From Lysobacter spongiicola DSM 21749 (GTDB lineage: Bacteria; Pseudomonadota; Gammaproteobacteria; Xanthomonadales; Xanthomonadaceae), in contig NZ_FUXP01000002.1 of assembly GCF_900167055.1 (NCBI RefSeq), positions 124,001 to 188,000 of the forward strand: 64,000 nt of DNA, in the 5' to 3' direction. Made by a program: the position numbers and the translations under genes. This document shows, piece by piece, positions 1 through 9,766 of the stretch. The first letter of the stretch is position 1. Each line of letters starts with the position of its first letter. The notes beneath the pieces were generated by a model. That model saw only the letters and a list, made by a program, of their open reading frames with translations. It was not told where the DNA came from and ran no database searches.

Positions 1-105
1 CGTCTTGGTGATGACGCTGACCACGGCGTCGACGGCATTGGCGGCGTCGGACTTGGACAGCTCTGCAGCGTCGGCGACGGCAGCAACAAAATCAGCCTTG
101 TTCAT
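1..105 (-). CDS. hupB: DNA-binding protein HU-beta, N-terminal part (cut by window edge)
   Basis: The first 35 codons of an HU-type nucleoid protein, read leftwards off the window. The start MNKADFVAAV and the helical segment ending VVSVITKT match the amino end of HU subunits, which form dimers that bend DNA. The ATG at 103-105 has a good ribosome site (AGGAG, about 113-117). The gene lies downstream of lon on the same strand, as in many Proteobacteria where clpX-lon-hupB are neighbours, and has its own sigma-70 promoter at 233-261. The DNA-contacting beta arms are outside the window, so HU-beta rather than HU-alpha rests on gene order. Confidence 0.9.
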   Translation of the reverse strand, partial: MNKADFVAAVADAAELSKSDAANAVDAVVSVITKT

Positions 106-156
106 TCGTATGGACTCCTGGGCGGTGGGAACCGCGGTGCTCTGAGAATCGGACGA

Positions 157-223
157 CCGCCGCGCACGGCGGCCCCCCGATCGACCTTGCCGCAAAGGCG
201 GCCCTTGCGGGGCCGCCCTGCGG
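157..223 (-). promoter_or_regulatory. structured 5' leader of hupB with two GC-rich hairpins
   Basis: Between the hupB promoter and its start codon lie two strong inverted repeats. One pairs 190-204 with 210-223 (arms ccgca..ggcggccc and gggccgcc..tgcgg). The other pairs ccgccg at 157-162 with cggcgg at 167-172. The first is followed on the minus strand only by TTTGC, so it is a weak terminator at best. It could end lon transcripts or shape the hupB leader RNA. The hairpins are visible; their role is inferred. Confidence 0.45.
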
Positions 224-232
224 TTGCCAGTT

Positions 233-261
233 GTTATACCAGCGGCATTTTGGTGGTGCAA
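233..261 (-). promoter_or_regulatory. sigma-70 promoter of hupB
   Basis: On the minus strand TTGCAC (256-261) and TATAAC (233-238) are separated by exactly 17 bases, close to the sigma-70 consensus. It lies 64 bases downstream of the lon stop and would start transcription near 226, giving a leader of about 120 nt before the hupB ATG. Confidence 0.7.
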
Positions 262-324
262 GACGGAAAGCTAGCAATGACGCGGGTTCCAGCGCATTTT
301 GCGTCATTTGCGGAAATCGAAGGC

Positions 325-2772
325 TCAATGCTTGACGTCAGGCTGCGCGGCAGGTTTGTTTTTGCCCCTGACGGGCAGGTCGCCCTGTCCCTGCGCGGGC
401 GTCGGCGTCACCGGCCGCTCCAGCGCCACGTCCAGCACCTCGTCGATCCACTTGGCAGTGACGATCTTCAGCCCCTGCGTCACGCTCTTGGGCAGATCGA
501 CCAGGTCCTTTTCGTTCTCCGCCGGGATGACCACCGTGGTGATGCCACCACGGAGCGCGGCGAGCAGCTTCTCCTTCAGGCCGCCGATCGGCAGGACGCG
601 TCCCCTGAGGGTGATCTCGCCGGTCATGGCGACCTCCGCGCGCACGGGGTTCTTCGTCAGCATCGAGACCAGCGCGGTCGCCATCGCAATGCCGGCGCTC
701 GGACCATCCTTCGGCGTCGCCCCTTCCGGCACGTGCACGTGGATGTCCTGCTTCTGCAGGAACTCCAGGTCAATGCCGAGCGCCTCGGTACGCGCACGCA
801 CCACCGACAACGCGGCCGAAGCGGACTCCTTCATCACGTCGCCCAATTGGCCGGTCAGCATCAACTGGCCCTTGCCCGGCACCATCGTGGTTTCGACCTG
901 CAGCAGGTCGCCGCCCACCTCCGTCCACGCCAGCCCGGTCACCAGGCCGATTTCGTTCTGCTCCTCGGCGCGTCCGAAATCGAAGCGGCGCACGCCCAGG
1001 TACCTGTCGAGGTTCTTCGCGCTCACCTGCACCGTCTTGGTCTTCTTCGCCTGCGGGCCCGCCAGTGCGATCTCCTTGACCACCTTGCGCGCGATCTTGG
1101 AGATCTCGCGCTCAAGGTTGCGCACGCCGGATTCGCGGGTGTAGTAGCGGATGATGTCGCGCACCGCGGCCTCGCCCACCTTCAACTCCTCCGGCTTCAG
1201 ACCGTTGTTCTTGATCTGCTTGGGCAGCAGGTAGCGCATGGCGATGTTGAGCTTCTCCTCCTCGGTGTAGCCCGGGATACGGATCACTTCCATCCGGTCC
1301 AGCAGCGGGCCCGGGATGTTCAGCGAATTGGAAGTCGCCACGAACATCACCTCCGACAGGTCGAGGTCGACCTCCAGGTAATGGTCGTTGAAGGAGTGGT
1401 TCTGCTCGGGATCCAGCACCTCCAGCAGCGCCGAAGACGGATCGCCGCGGAAATCCATCGACATCTTGTCGATCTCGTCCAGCACGAACAGCGGGTTCTT
1501 CGTGCCCGCCTTGTTGAGGTTCTGCACGATCCTGCCGGGCATGGACCCGACGTAGGTGCGGCGGTGTCCGCGGATCTCCGCCTCGTCGCGCACGCCGCCC
1601 AGGCTCATGCGGATGAACTTGCGGTTGGTGGCCTTCGCGATGGACTGGCCCAGCGAGGTCTTGCCGACGCCGGGCGGTCCCACCAGGCACAGGATCGGCG
1701 CCTTCATCTGCTTCACGCGGGTCTGCACGGCCAGGTATTCGAGGATGCGCTCCTTGACCTTCTCCAGGCCGAAGTGGTCCGCGTCCAGCACCTCCTGGGC
1801 CGCGCGAAGGTCCTTGCGTACCTTGCTGCGCTTCTTCCACGGCACGCCCAGCAGCCAGTCCAGGTAGTTGCGCACCACCGCGGCCTCGGCCGACATCGGC
1901 GACATCTGCTTGAGCTTGTTGAGCTCGGCCTTGGCCTTGGCTTCCACCGGCTTGGGCATGCCGGCGGTAGCGATCCGGCGGGTCAGGTCCTCGATGTCGT
2001 TGGGAGCGTCGTCGATGTCGCCCAGCTCCTTCTGGATCGCCTTCATCTGTTCGTTGAGGTAGTACTCGCGCTGGCTCTTCTCCATCTGCGACTTGACCCT
2101 GCCGCGGATGCGCTTTTCCAGCTGCTGGACGTCGATCTCACCGTCGACCAGGCCGACCAGCTGCTCCAGTCGCGCACCGATGCCCGGCGTTTCCAGCAAC
2201 TTCTGCTTATCGCCGATCCGCACCCCCAGATGGGCGGCGATGGTGTCGGCCAGCCGCCCCGGCTCCTCGATGCCCGACAACGTCTGCATCAGCTCCGGCG
2301 GCAGCTTGCGGTTGGTCTTGACGTACTGCTCGAACAGGCCAAGCAGCGAGCGGGTGATCGCGTGGATCTCGCGCTCCTCCCGGTCCACCTCCGGCTCAAG
2401 GGTCTCGGCGACGCCCACCAGGGCCCCGTCCTTCTCCTCCACCCCGGTCATGCGGACGCGGGCCACGCCCTCCACCAGGACCTTGATGGTGCCGTCGGGC
2501 AGCTTCAGCAGCTGCAGGACATGGGCCAGCGTGCCGACCTGGTAAAGGTCGTCGCCCGACGGGTCGTCGACTTCAGCCGACTTCTGGGCCACCAGGAGGA
2601 TCTGCTTATCCCCCTCCATGGCCGTGTCCAGCGCACGGATCGATTTGTCACGCCCCACGAACAGGGGGATGACCATGTGGGGAAAGACGACCACGTCGCG
2701 CAGCGGCAGGACCGGCAGCTCGCTCAGCTCGATGGCGTCGCTCTCGGCGGTGTCGCGGGTAGGTTCAGTCAT
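325..2772 (-). CDS. lon: ATP-dependent protease Lon (endopeptidase La)
   Basis: Cytoplasmic AAA+ serine protease of 815 residues that degrades misfolded and short-lived regulatory proteins. An N-terminal substrate-binding LON domain (about 15-210) precedes the AAA+ module with Walker A GPPGVGKT near residue 360 and Walker B FVLDEIDK. The C-terminal protease domain carries the catalytic serine in KDGPSAG (Ser692) and lysine in GGLKEK (Lys735), the 43-residue spacing of the E. coli enzyme. I chose the ATG at 2770-2772 (MTEPTRD) because GGAG stands just upstream; an in-frame ATG 45 bases earlier lacks this. Upstream is a heat-shock-like promoter, and clpX and clpP follow the usual Xanthomonadaceae order. 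Confidence 0.98.
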   Translation of the reverse strand: MTEPTRDTAESDAIELSELPVLPLRDVVVFPHMVIPLFVGRDKSIRALDTAMEGDKQILLVAQKSAEVDDPSGDDLYQVGTLAHVLQLLKLPDGTIKVLVEGVARVRMTGVEEKDGALVGVAETLEPEVDREEREIHAITRSLLGLFEQYVKTNRKLPPELMQTLSGIEEPGRLADTIAAHLGVRIGDKQKLLETPGIGARLEQLVGLVDGEIDVQQLEKRIRGRVKSQMEKSQREYYLNEQMKAIQKELGDIDDAPNDIEDLTRRIATAGMPKPVEAKAKAELNKLKQMSPMSAEAAVVRNYLDWLLGVPWKKRSKVRKDLRAAQEVLDADHFGLEKVKERILEYLAVQTRVKQMKAPILCLVGPPGVGKTSLGQSIAKATNRKFIRMSLGGVRDEAEIRGHRRTYVGSMPGRIVQNLNKAGTKNPLFVLDEIDKMSMDFRGDPSSALLEVLDPEQNHSFNDHYLEVDLDLSEVMFVATSNSLNIPGPLLDRMEVIRIPGYTEEEKLNIAMRYLLPKQIKNNGLKPEELKVGEAAVRDIIRYYTRESGVRNLEREISKIARKVVKEIALAGPQAKKTKTVQVSAKNLDRYLGVRRFDFGRAEEQNEIGLVTGLAWTEVGGDLLQVETTMVPGKGQLMLTGQLGDVMKESASAALSVVRARTEALGIDLEFLQKQDIHVHVPEGATPKDGPSAGIAMATALVSMLTKNPVRAEVAMTGEITLRGRVLPIGGLKEKLLAALRGGITTVVIPAENEKDLVDLPKSVTQGLKIVTAKWIDEVLDVALERPVTPTPAQGQGDLPVRGKNKPAAQPDVKH

Positions 2773-2859
2773 ATGTGCTCCGGGGCAATCAGGGTCGTTG
2801 GCGGACTCGTCGACCACTGCAAGTTCCAGGCCCGCGGGATGCAGGGGGCCTCGGCACGG

Positions 2860-2888
2860 TTATGGGGGTAGCCGGAAAAGGATGCAAG
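2860..2888 (-). promoter_or_regulatory. possible sigma-32 (heat-shock) promoter of lon
   Basis: On the minus strand CTTGCAT (2882-2888) and CCCATAA (2860-2866) stand 15 bases apart. This resembles the RpoH pattern CTTGAAA-N11-16-CCCATNT with a few mismatches. lon is a classical sigma-32 target in Gammaproteobacteria. The match is partial, so this is a candidate only. Confidence 0.4.
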
Positions 2889-2926
2889 GAACTGCGTTCA
2901 AGCGCCATGCATCACGAAATTATTCC

Positions 2927-2964
2927 CCAAAGAAATCAGCCGCTTGCAATCGCAAGCGGCTGAT
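2927..2964 (-). terminator. rho-independent terminator of clpX
   Basis: A perfect 13-bp inverted repeat (atcagccgcttgc at 2935-2947, partner 2952-2964, loop aatc) is followed on the minus strand by TTTCTTTGG. It sits 28 bases past the clpX stop. Confidence 0.8.
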
Positions 2965-2992
2965 CGGGGCAAAGCGGACGGGCGCTCGGCGT

Positions 2993-4285
2993 TCAGTCGC
3001 CGGATGCGGCCTTCTGCGGGGCCACGGGCGGCGTCTCGTAGATCAGATAAGGCTCGGTCTTATGGTCGATGACAGATTCGTCCACCACGACCTTGGAGAC
3101 GCTTTCCAGCGAGGGCAATTCATACATCGTGTCGAGCAGCACGGACTCCACGATCGTGCGCAGGCCGCGCGCGCCGGTCTTGCGCTTGAGCGCCTTCCGG
3201 GCGATGGCCGCCAATGCGTCGGTGCGGAACTCCAGTTCCACCCCTTCCATCTCGAACAGCTTGCGGAACTGCTTGGTGATGGCGTTGCGCGGCTCGGTCA
3301 GGATCGTGATCAGGGCGGCTTCATCGAGCTCCTCGAGCGTCGCCACCACCGGCAGGCGCCCCACGAACTCGGGAATCAACCCGAACTTGACCAGGTCCTC
3401 GGGCTCGACATCGGCCAGCACCTTGCCGATCTCCGCCTTGCGCTCGGCACTCTTCACCTTGGCTCCGAAGCCGATGCCACCCGCCTCCGTGCTGCGCTGC
3501 TGGATGATCTTGTCGAGCCCGGCAAATGCGCCGCCCACGATGAACAGGATGTTGCGGGTATCAACCTGCAGGAACTCCTGCTGCGGGTGCTTGCGCCCCC
3601 CCTGCGGCGGGACCGAGGCCACGGTGCCTTCGATCAGCTTCAGCAACGCCTGCTGCACCCCCTCACCCGAGACATCACGGGTGATGGACGGGTTGTCGGA
3701 TTTGCGCGAGATCTTGTCGATCTCGTCGATGTAGACGATGCCCTGCTGCGCCTTCTCGACGTCGTAGTCGCACTTCTGCAGCAGCTTCTGGATGATGTTC
3801 TCCACGTCCTCACCGACGTAACCGGCTTCGGTCAGCGTGGTGGCGTCGGCCATGGTGAACGGGACATTGAGCATGCGCGCCAGGGTCTCGGCGAGCAGGG
3901 TCTTACCGGAGCCGGTCGGGCCGACCAGCAGGATGTTGGACTTGGCGAGCTCGACGTCGTCGTTCTTCTGGCGGCTCTCGATGCGCTTGTAGTGGTTGTA
4001 GACCGCCACCGCCAGCGTGCGCTTCGCGCGCGCCTGCCCGATCACGTACTGGTCCAGGACCTCGAGGATCTCCTTGGGCTTGGGCAGGTGGCTGCGGCCG
4101 GACTGCGCCTTCTCCTCGAGCTCCTCGCGGATGATGTCGTTGCACAGTTCCACGCACTCATCGCAGATGAACACGCTCGGGCCCGCGATCAGCTTGCGGA
4201 CCTCGTGCTGGCTCTTCCCGCAGAACGAGCAGTACAGGATCTTGCTGCTGTCACTGGTGCTGCGGCTGTTTCGATCGTCGGTCAT
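2993..4285 (-). CDS. clpX: ClpX, ATPase and substrate-recognition subunit of ClpXP
   Basis: Unfoldase of 430 residues that recognises tagged or regulatory proteins and feeds them to ClpP. The N-terminal zinc-binding domain has four cysteines (Cys19, Cys22, Cys41, Cys44). The AAA+ domain has Walker A GPTGSGKT (122-129), Walker B VYIDEIDK and the pore-loop sequence GYVGED. Length and motifs match the family throughout. clpP lies 160 bases upstream on the same strand, so the pair may be co-transcribed, although the gap could hold a separate promoter. A strong terminator follows the stop. Confidence 0.98.
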   Translation of the reverse strand: MTDDRNSRSTSDSSKILYCSFCGKSQHEVRKLIAGPSVFICDECVELCNDIIREELEEKAQSGRSHLPKPKEILEVLDQYVIGQARAKRTLAVAVYNHYKRIESRQKNDDVELAKSNILLVGPTGSGKTLLAETLARMLNVPFTMADATTLTEAGYVGEDVENIIQKLLQKCDYDVEKAQQGIVYIDEIDKISRKSDNPSITRDVSGEGVQQALLKLIEGTVASVPPQGGRKHPQQEFLQVDTRNILFIVGGAFAGLDKIIQQRSTEAGGIGFGAKVKSAERKAEIGKVLADVEPEDLVKFGLIPEFVGRLPVVATLEELDEAALITILTEPRNAITKQFRKLFEMEGVELEFRTDALAAIARKALKRKTGARGLRTIVESVLLDTMYELPSLESVSKVVVDESVIDHKTEPYLIYETPPVAPQKAASGD

Positions 4286-4445
4286 GCGTGTGCCTGGCTC
4301 TTCGTTCCGGGGGCGTCGGCCGGGGGCCGCGCCCTGAGTGTCGCGATTTCGAGAATAGCACAGCGATCCCGGCCACCTCGATGGCAGCGGGAATCGCGCA
4401 AATGCTTGTTAATCAAGTACTTGGGTATACCGCAAAGACGTCCGG

Positions 4446-5072
4446 TCAGCTCGCCTGGATGGACTCTTCCGGCCGCCGCTCCAGGACTTCGTCCACCAGA
4501 CCGTACTCGCATGCCGCAGCGGCGCTCTTGAAGTTGTCGCGCTCGGTGTCGCGCGCGATGGTCTCCAGCGGCTGTCCTGTGTGGTGCGAAAGCACTTCGT
4601 TGAGCTTCTGCTTGAGCGCGAGGATCTCGCGGGCGTGGATCTCGATGTCGCTGGCCTGGCCCTGGAAGCCGCCCAGTGGCTGGTGGATCATCACGCGCGA
4701 GTTCGGCAGCGCATAGCGCTTGCCCTTGGTGCCGGCGGCGAGCAGCAGCGCGCCCATCGAAGCGGCCTGGCCCACGCAGATGGTGCTCACGTCCGGACGG
4801 ATGTACTGCATCGTGTCGTAGATCGCCATGCCCGCGGTGACGACACCACCCGGGGAGTTGATGTACAGGCTGATGTCCTTCTCCGGGTTCTCCGCCTCGA
4901 GGAACAGCATCTGCGCCACGATCACGTTGGCGACGTGGTCATCCACCGGCCCGACCAGGAAGATCACCCGCTCCTTGAGCAGGCGCGAGTAGATGTCATA
5001 GGCGCGCTCGCCGCGGCTGGTCTGCTCGACCACCATCGGGACGAGGTTCAGGGCTTGGGTCTGGTTATCCAT
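4446..5072 (-). CDS. clpP: ClpP, proteolytic subunit of ClpXP/ClpAP
   Basis: Serine peptidase of 208 residues that forms the double heptameric barrel. The catalytic triad is visible as Ser105 (GQAASMGA), His130 (MIHQP) and Asp179 (TERDN), with the same spacing as in E. coli ClpP. The oligomer-specific segment YINSPGG is present. The start MDNQTQALN at 5072 agrees with family length and has an AGGTG ribosome site about 12 bases upstream; the reading frame stays open another 24 codons without homology-like sequence. It is flanked by tig (upstream, 112-base gap) and clpX (downstream). Confidence 0.97.
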   Translation of the reverse strand: MDNQTQALNLVPMVVEQTSRGERAYDIYSRLLKERVIFLVGPVDDHVANVIVAQMLFLEAENPEKDISLYINSPGGVVTAGMAIYDTMQYIRPDVSTICVGQAASMGALLLAAGTKGKRYALPNSRVMIHQPLGGFQGQASDIEIHAREILALKQKLNEVLSHHTGQPLETIARDTERDNFKSAAAACEYGLVDEVLERRPEESIQAS

Positions 5073-5184
5073 CGGGAGCGACACCTGTAGCTGCAAGGAG
5101 TGGGCGGGCACGACCAACGTGGGGCCGATGGCGCCTGCGCGCAAGTGGCAGCCGGCGCCACGGTGGGCGCCGGTTGTGGATCGG

Positions 5185-6477
5185 TTACTGGCGGATGGCT
5201 TCGGCGAAGGACATCGGCTTCTCGGTGTGCTGGGCGCGCTCGGCGATCCAGTCGATCACCTGCTCCTCCATCACCCTGCCCTGCAGTCCCTGCATCAGCT
5301 GCCGGTCGTTGCGGTAGAGATCGATGACCTGCTGCGGCTCCTCGTAGGTGGAGGCGATCAGGTTGAGGGTTTCATTGACCCGCTTCGGGTCGAGCTTGAG
5401 CTCGTTGCGACGGGCGACCTCGCCCACCAGCAATCCGACCAGCACCCGCTTGCGCGCGGCTTCCAGGAACTGCTCGTGCGCGTTCTCCGGCAGGTCGACC
5501 TTGCGGCCCTGGCGACGGGCCTGCTCCACCGCCTGGTTGGCCATGTCGCGTGCCTCGTTCTCGACCAGCTTCGGCGGCATTTCGACTTCGGCATAGGCGG
5601 CGATCAGCTGCTCGCCCACTTCGCGGCGCAGTCGCGACATCAGCGCGCCCTTGAGCTCGCGCTCCAGGTTGCTGCGGATGTCCTTGCGGAACTGCTCCGG
5701 CTCGCCACTCTTGATGCCGAAGCTGCGGATGAACTCGGCGTCGACCTCGGGCAGCACCGGCTCGGACACCTTCACCGGCTTGACGGTGACCTTGACCTTC
5801 TTGCCGGCGAACTGCTTGACCCGCCAGTCGGCCGGGAAATCGACCTCGACTTCCTTCTCCTCGCCCGCCTTCATGCCGACCAGCGCCGACTCGACCTCCG
5901 GGTACATGCCGCCGGTGCCGAGCACCGTGGTGCCGCGCTCGGCGCCCTCCGCCGGGAAACGCTCGCCGTCCACCTGCGACCAGGTCTCCAGCTCGACTGC
6001 ATCGCCGTTCTGGGCACCCCGGTCGACCGGATTCCAGGTGCGGCGCTGCAGCCGGAGGTTCTCGATCATCGCGTCGATGTCTTCGTCCTTCACCTCGGAG
6101 GTGTGGCGGACGACCTGCAGCTTGCCGACGTCGATGTCGCCAAAGTCCGGCACCACTTCGAAGGTGGCGACGTAGGCGAGCTCCTCGCCCTCGGCGGGCT
6201 CGATGCGGGGGTTGCCGGCGATCTGGAGCTCCTGCTCGCGCACGGCGTTGCCGAAGGTCTCGCGCAGCATGCCGTCGAGGATCTCCGAGCGGACCTGCTG
6301 GCCGAAGCGCTGCTCAATCACGCGGGTAGGCACCTTGCCCGGCCGGAAGCCCTTGATCTTGGCACCGCGCGCCATCTCGCGGAGACGGCCACCCACCTGG
6401 TCCTCCAGCCGATCGGCCGGGAGGCTGAAGGTCATGCGGCGTTCCAGGGTACCGAGCGATTCGACCGAGACTTGCAT
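5185..6477 (-). CDS. tig: Trigger factor, ribosome-associated chaperone and prolyl isomerase
   Basis: Protein of 430 residues, the normal length, that docks at the ribosome exit tunnel and folds nascent chains. The ribosome-binding signature GFRPGK is at residues 43-48. The FKBP-type isomerase domain lies roughly at 150-245 and the C-terminal chaperone arms follow. The ATG at 6477 is preceded by AGGAG, which fixes the start; the frame remains open far upstream but that part overlaps non-coding sequence near tRNA-Leu. The tig-clpP-clpX-lon order places folding and degradation of new proteins together. Confidence 0.98.
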   Translation of the reverse strand: MQVSVESLGTLERRMTFSLPADRLEDQVGGRLREMARGAKIKGFRPGKVPTRVIEQRFGQQVRSEILDGMLRETFGNAVREQELQIAGNPRIEPAEGEELAYVATFEVVPDFGDIDVGKLQVVRHTSEVKDEDIDAMIENLRLQRRTWNPVDRGAQNGDAVELETWSQVDGERFPAEGAERGTTVLGTGGMYPEVESALVGMKAGEEKEVEVDFPADWRVKQFAGKKVKVTVKPVKVSEPVLPEVDAEFIRSFGIKSGEPEQFRKDIRSNLERELKGALMSRLRREVGEQLIAAYAEVEMPPKLVENEARDMANQAVEQARRQGRKVDLPENAHEQFLEAARKRVLVGLLVGEVARRNELKLDPKRVNETLNLIASTYEEPQQVIDLYRNDRQLMQGLQGRVMEEQVIDWIAERAQHTEKPMSFAEAIRQ

Positions 6478-6726
6478 ATCCACTCCTGCGACCGCGGCAC
6501 TGCCGCGGCAAGATGTTTGATGAACACTAGGGTTCGAGGGCTGTCGCCGCGACAACCATGCACCGCGGCGGAACGCACTAGTTTGGCGGATTCGGGCCGC
6601 GGCTGCCAGTGGGCGGGCTTGACAGCACGACAGGCTTCCGCGAAGCAGAAAAACCATCTCAACGGGCGGCGGCGACGCTCGCGAACGCTCGTTGAGCCCG
6701 CCGGGCTGTTCGTTCCCTGCCTGGGT

Positions 6727-6816
<90 letters not shown>

Positions 6817-6869
6817 CGCCGTGCGGCGGGAGCCGAATTCTAGCCCGACCCCGCCCCAGGGTGCCGGAC

Positions 6870-6900
6870 AAAAAAAAGCACCTGGCGCGAACCAGGTGCT
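6870..6900 (-). terminator. terminator of the four-tRNA transcript
   Basis: AGCACCTGG and CCAGGTGCT (6878-6886 and 6892-6900) form a 9-bp stem, followed on the minus strand by eight T residues. It closes the Pro-Arg-His-Lys tRNA operon before tRNA-Leu. Confidence 0.92.
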
Positions 6901-6909
6901 TCCCTTGTT

Positions 6910-6985
6910 TGGTGGGCCGTCAAGGATTCGAACCTTGGACCTATTGATTAAGAGTCAACTGCTCTACCAACTGAGCTAACGGCCC
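6910..6985 (-). tRNA. tRNA-Lys (anticodon CUU)
   Basis: A 76-nt cloverleaf with acceptor GGGCCGT, anticodon loop CTCTTAA (CTT at positions 34-36) and encoded CCA. Last gene of the tRNA operon before the terminator. Confidence 0.95.
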
Positions 6986-7044
6986 GCTAGCACTGAATTA
7001 TAGCAGGAAATTCCTGCCTGGAAACACCACCCGCTGACGCGGAA

Positions 7045-7121
<77 letters not shown>

Positions 7122-7150
7122 CACAGGTACCACTTGCTTCATCGTGTTGC

Positions 7151-7227
7151 TGGCGCGCCCGGCAGGACTCGAACCTGCAACCACCGGCTTAGAAGGCCGG
7201 TGCTCTATCCGGTTGAGCTACGGGCGC
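7151..7227 (-). tRNA. tRNA-Arg (anticodon UCU)
   Basis: A 77-nt cloverleaf with acceptor GCGCCCG/CGGGCGC, loop CTTCTAA giving TCT, and encoded CCA. It reads the rare arginine codons AGA/AGG. Confidence 0.96.
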
Positions 7228-7255
7228 CTTCGAACATCCTACTGGCGCCGCCGAA

Positions 7256-7332
<77 letters not shown>

Positions 7333-7375
7333 ATCCGGGCTCTCCGTTGCGCGCCTGCGCCGCGGAAGGCCGGCC

Positions 7376-7404
7376 ATTCTGGGCTGGCCGCAGCCCTCTG
7401 TCAA
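7376..7404 (-). promoter_or_regulatory. sigma-70 promoter of the tRNA Pro-Arg-His-Lys operon
   Basis: On the minus strand a perfect TTGACA (7399-7404) and CAGAAT (7376-7381) are 17 bases apart, about 44 bases before the first mature tRNA base. This strength fits a stable-RNA operon. Confidence 0.85.
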
Positions 7405-7461
7405 CGGCGCGCGGCTACCGCTATGCTTCCCGACATACCAAGACGGCCTTAGGGGGCATGC

Positions 7462-8217
7462 ATGATCCGCAGTGGCAATCCGGCATTGAAGCAGTCGACC
7501 TTCCTCGACTCCAGCAGCGGCGCCATCGTCCGCGGCGGCGACAACGTGATGACGCTCAACGGCACGGTCAACAAGACCGGCATGCTGCTGCTGATGTGCG
7601 TGCTCACCGCGGCGTTCGCCTGGGGCCAGGTCAGCACGCCCCAGGGCATCGTCGGTGCCGCGCCGTACATGTGGGGCGGCCTGATCGGCGGCTTCGTGCT
7701 GGCGATGGTCACCATCTTCAAGAAGACCTGGGCACCGATCACCGCGCCGATGTACGCGCTGGTGGAGGGCCTGTTCCTGGGTTCGGTCTCGGCCATGTTC
7801 GAGAGCATGTTCCCCGGCATCGTGATGCAGGCGGTCCTGCTGACCTTCGGCACCCTGTTCGCCCTGCTGTTCGCGTACCGGTCGGGCCTGATCAAGGCGA
7901 CCGAGAACTTCAAGCTCGGCGTCGCGGCGGCCACCGGTGGCATCTTCCTGGTCTACCTGGCCAGCATGGTGCTGGGCTTCTTCGGCATCCAGATCCCGCT
8001 GATCCACGAATCGGGCCTGGTCGGCATCGGCTTCAGCCTCTTCGTGGTGGTGATCGCGGCCCTGAACCTGGTGCTGGACTTCGACTTCATCGAAAGTGGC
8101 GTCGAGCAGCAGGCACCGAAGTACATGGAGTGGTACGGCGCGTTCGGCCTGATGGTGACCCTGGTGTGGCTCTACATCGAGTTCCTGCGGTTGCTCTCGA
8201 AGCTGCAGTCGCGCTGA
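7462..8217 (+). CDS. Bax inhibitor-1/YccA-family integral membrane protein
   Basis: Protein of 251 residues with a hydrophilic N-terminus (about 45 residues) followed by some seven hydrophobic helices and few charged residues between them. This is the layout of the BI-1/YccA/YbhL family. Such proteins are inner-membrane channels; YccA in E. coli modulates FtsH. The acidic pair near the last helix (VLDFDFIESG) resembles the family's conserved acidic residues. It is transcribed away from the tRNA operon and ends at a bidirectional terminator. Substrate or ion is not known from sequence. Confidence 0.85.
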   Translation: MIRSGNPALKQSTFLDSSSGAIVRGGDNVMTLNGTVNKTGMLLLMCVLTAAFAWGQVSTPQGIVGAAPYMWGGLIGGFVLAMVTIFKKTWAPITAPMYALVEGLFLGSVSAMFESMFPGIVMQAVLLTFGTLFALLFAYRSGLIKATENFKLGVAAATGGIFLVYLASMVLGFFGIQIPLIHESGLVGIGFSLFVVVIAALNLVLDFDFIESGVEQQAPKYMEWYGAFGLMVTLVWLYIEFLRLLSKLQSR

Positions 8218-8235
8218 GCTGCCGACGCATTTACG

Positions 8236-8262
8236 AAAAGGGGCGCTTCGGCGCCCTTTTTC
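8236..8262. terminator. bidirectional terminator between convergent genes
   Basis: GGGCGC-ttcg-GCGCCC (8241-8256) with a tetraloop is flanked by TTTTT on the plus strand and by CTTTTCG on the minus strand. It serves the BI-1-like gene and the convergent antiporter gene. Confidence 0.88.
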
Positions 8263-8284
8263 TTTGGCGCGGATCCCCCGCCTG

Positions 8285-9622
8285 TTACCCGGATACCGCG
8301 ACCCTTCGCCGTCCCGGCCAGAGCATGAACCCGATTGCGACGGCTGCCAGCAGCCAGCAATACCAGACCTTGCCGGCGATCAACAGCGGCGACAGGCCGG
8401 CCAGTGAGCCGGCCAGCAGGATCTGTGCGCCGTAGGGCAGCACGCCCTGCACGACGCAGGAGAAGATGTCGAGGATGCTGGCGGAGCGCCGGGCACTGAC
8501 CCCGTGGCGCTGGGCGATGTCCTTGGCCAGGCTTCCGCCCACCAGGATCGCCACCGTGTTGTTGGCCGTCAGCGCGTCGCCGCCTGCCGCCAGGGCGGCA
8601 ATGCTCACCTCGCCGGCGCGGCGCCCGGTGTGTCCGCGTGCGAAGCGCGCGATGGCGCCGGCCAGCCAGGCCAGACCACCGCTGGCCCCGATCAGCGCCG
8701 CCAGTCCGCCCACGAAAACGGACAACAGCGTGATCTCCACCATGCCCTCGAAGCCGGCGTAGATGTCACTGCCGAAACTTACGAGGTCATAACCGCCCCC
8801 GGCGAGCCAGCCCATCCCGCCCGCGAGCACCAGGCCCAGCGCAAGGACCAGCACGACGTTCATGCCGGTCAACGCGAGGACCAGAACCGCCACGTAGGGA
8901 AGCACCAGCCATGCCGGGACCGGGTCGGGCGCGGTGACAGGCGCGGCGTCGCCGGCGAATGCCAGCAACACCATGGTCACCAGCGCCGCCGGCAGCGCGA
9001 TCCGGAAATTCTCCCGGAACTTGTCGGCCATGCGGCAGCCCTGGCTGCGGGTGGCGGCAATGGTGGTATCGGAAATGATCGACAGGTTGTCGCCGAACAT
9101 CGCGCCGCCCACCACCGCCCCGAGCACCAACGCCCCGTCCAGGCCGGCGGCATCGGCAAGGCCCACCGATATCGGCACCACGGCCGCGATCGTACCCATC
9201 GAGGTACCAATCGACAGCGACACGAAGCCTGCGACCAGGAACAGGCCCGGGAGGATCAACGACGGCGGCAGCGCGCCCAGGCCGAGAGCGACGACGGCAT
9301 CGACGGCGCCGATCGACCTGGAGACGGCCGCGAATGCGCCGGCCATCAGGAACACCAGCACCATCAACATCACGTTCGGGTGGCCCATGCCCTGCAGCAG
9401 GGTGTCCAGCGCCCGGATGCCGCGGCGATGTGCCAGCCACGCCCCCAGCGCCAGCGCCGGCAGGATCGCCACCGGCGCACGCAACTGGTAGAAGCCCATG
9501 GCCTCGCCCTGGGCGGTGAAATACAGGCCCGCCCCGAAGAACAGCGCGAGGAACAACAGCAGGGGGGTCAGCGCCAAGGCGCTCGGCCGTGGCTCCGGCT
9601 CCGGAAGGCGCGGACTATTCAT
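8285..9622 (-). CDS. Na+/H+ antiporter, NhaC-type family
   Basis: Inner-membrane protein of 445 residues made almost wholly of hydrophobic helices (about 11). The conserved block VGGAMFGDNLSIISDTT, with TRSQGC shortly after, is typical of NhaC-like antiporters of the ion-transporter superfamily; in these the acidic and serine residues in GDNLS-ISDT are thought to bind the cation. Related proteins exchange malate and lactate, so Na+/H+ is the family default rather than proven. I chose the ATG at 9622 (MNSPRLP); an in-frame ATG lies 51 bases upstream and neither has a clear ribosome site. It is convergent with the BI-1-like gene. Confidence 0.8.
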   Translation of the reverse strand: MNSPRLPEPEPRPSALALTPLLLFLALFFGAGLYFTAQGEAMGFYQLRAPVAILPALALGAWLAHRRGIRALDTLLQGMGHPNVMLMVLVFLMAGAFAAVSRSIGAVDAVVALGLGALPPSLILPGLFLVAGFVSLSIGTSMGTIAAVVPISVGLADAAGLDGALVLGAVVGGAMFGDNLSIISDTTIAATRSQGCRMADKFRENFRIALPAALVTMVLLAFAGDAAPVTAPDPVPAWLVLPYVAVLVLALTGMNVVLVLALGLVLAGGMGWLAGGGYDLVSFGSDIYAGFEGMVEITLLSVFVGGLAALIGASGGLAWLAGAIARFARGHTGRRAGEVSIAALAAGGDALTANNTVAILVGGSLAKDIAQRHGVSARRSASILDIFSCVVQGVLPYGAQILLAGSLAGLSPLLIAGKVWYCWLLAAVAIGFMLWPGRRRVAVSG

Positions 9623-9715
9623 CGCTCTATTCGGATGGAAATAAACAGCCGCGAGTGTGCCGTGCGGATGCAAGCTTGTCGAGCGCCGCGAGCGGGCTGG
9701 TGCCGGCCGCCACCC

Positions 9716-9742
9716 AAAAAAAAGGGCGCCGCGAGGCGCCCT
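9716..9742 (-). terminator. terminator of the isocitrate dehydrogenase gene
   Basis: GGGCGCC and GGCGCCC around a four-base loop, followed on the minus strand by eight T residues (9716-9723). Confidence 0.92.
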
Positions 9743-9766
9743 TCTCCCGGGACCACCCGCCGGCGA

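Noticed and set aside
187-2871. An 894-codon open frame on the plus strand opposite lon
   Set aside because: It is the antisense frame of lon, rich in His, Arg, Leu and Gln, with no recognisable domain and no ribosome site.
4286-4445. Palindrome CTTGTTAATCAAG before clpX as an FNR-type site
   Set aside because: The half-sites do not have the TTGAT-N4-ATCAA layout and the spacing is wrong.
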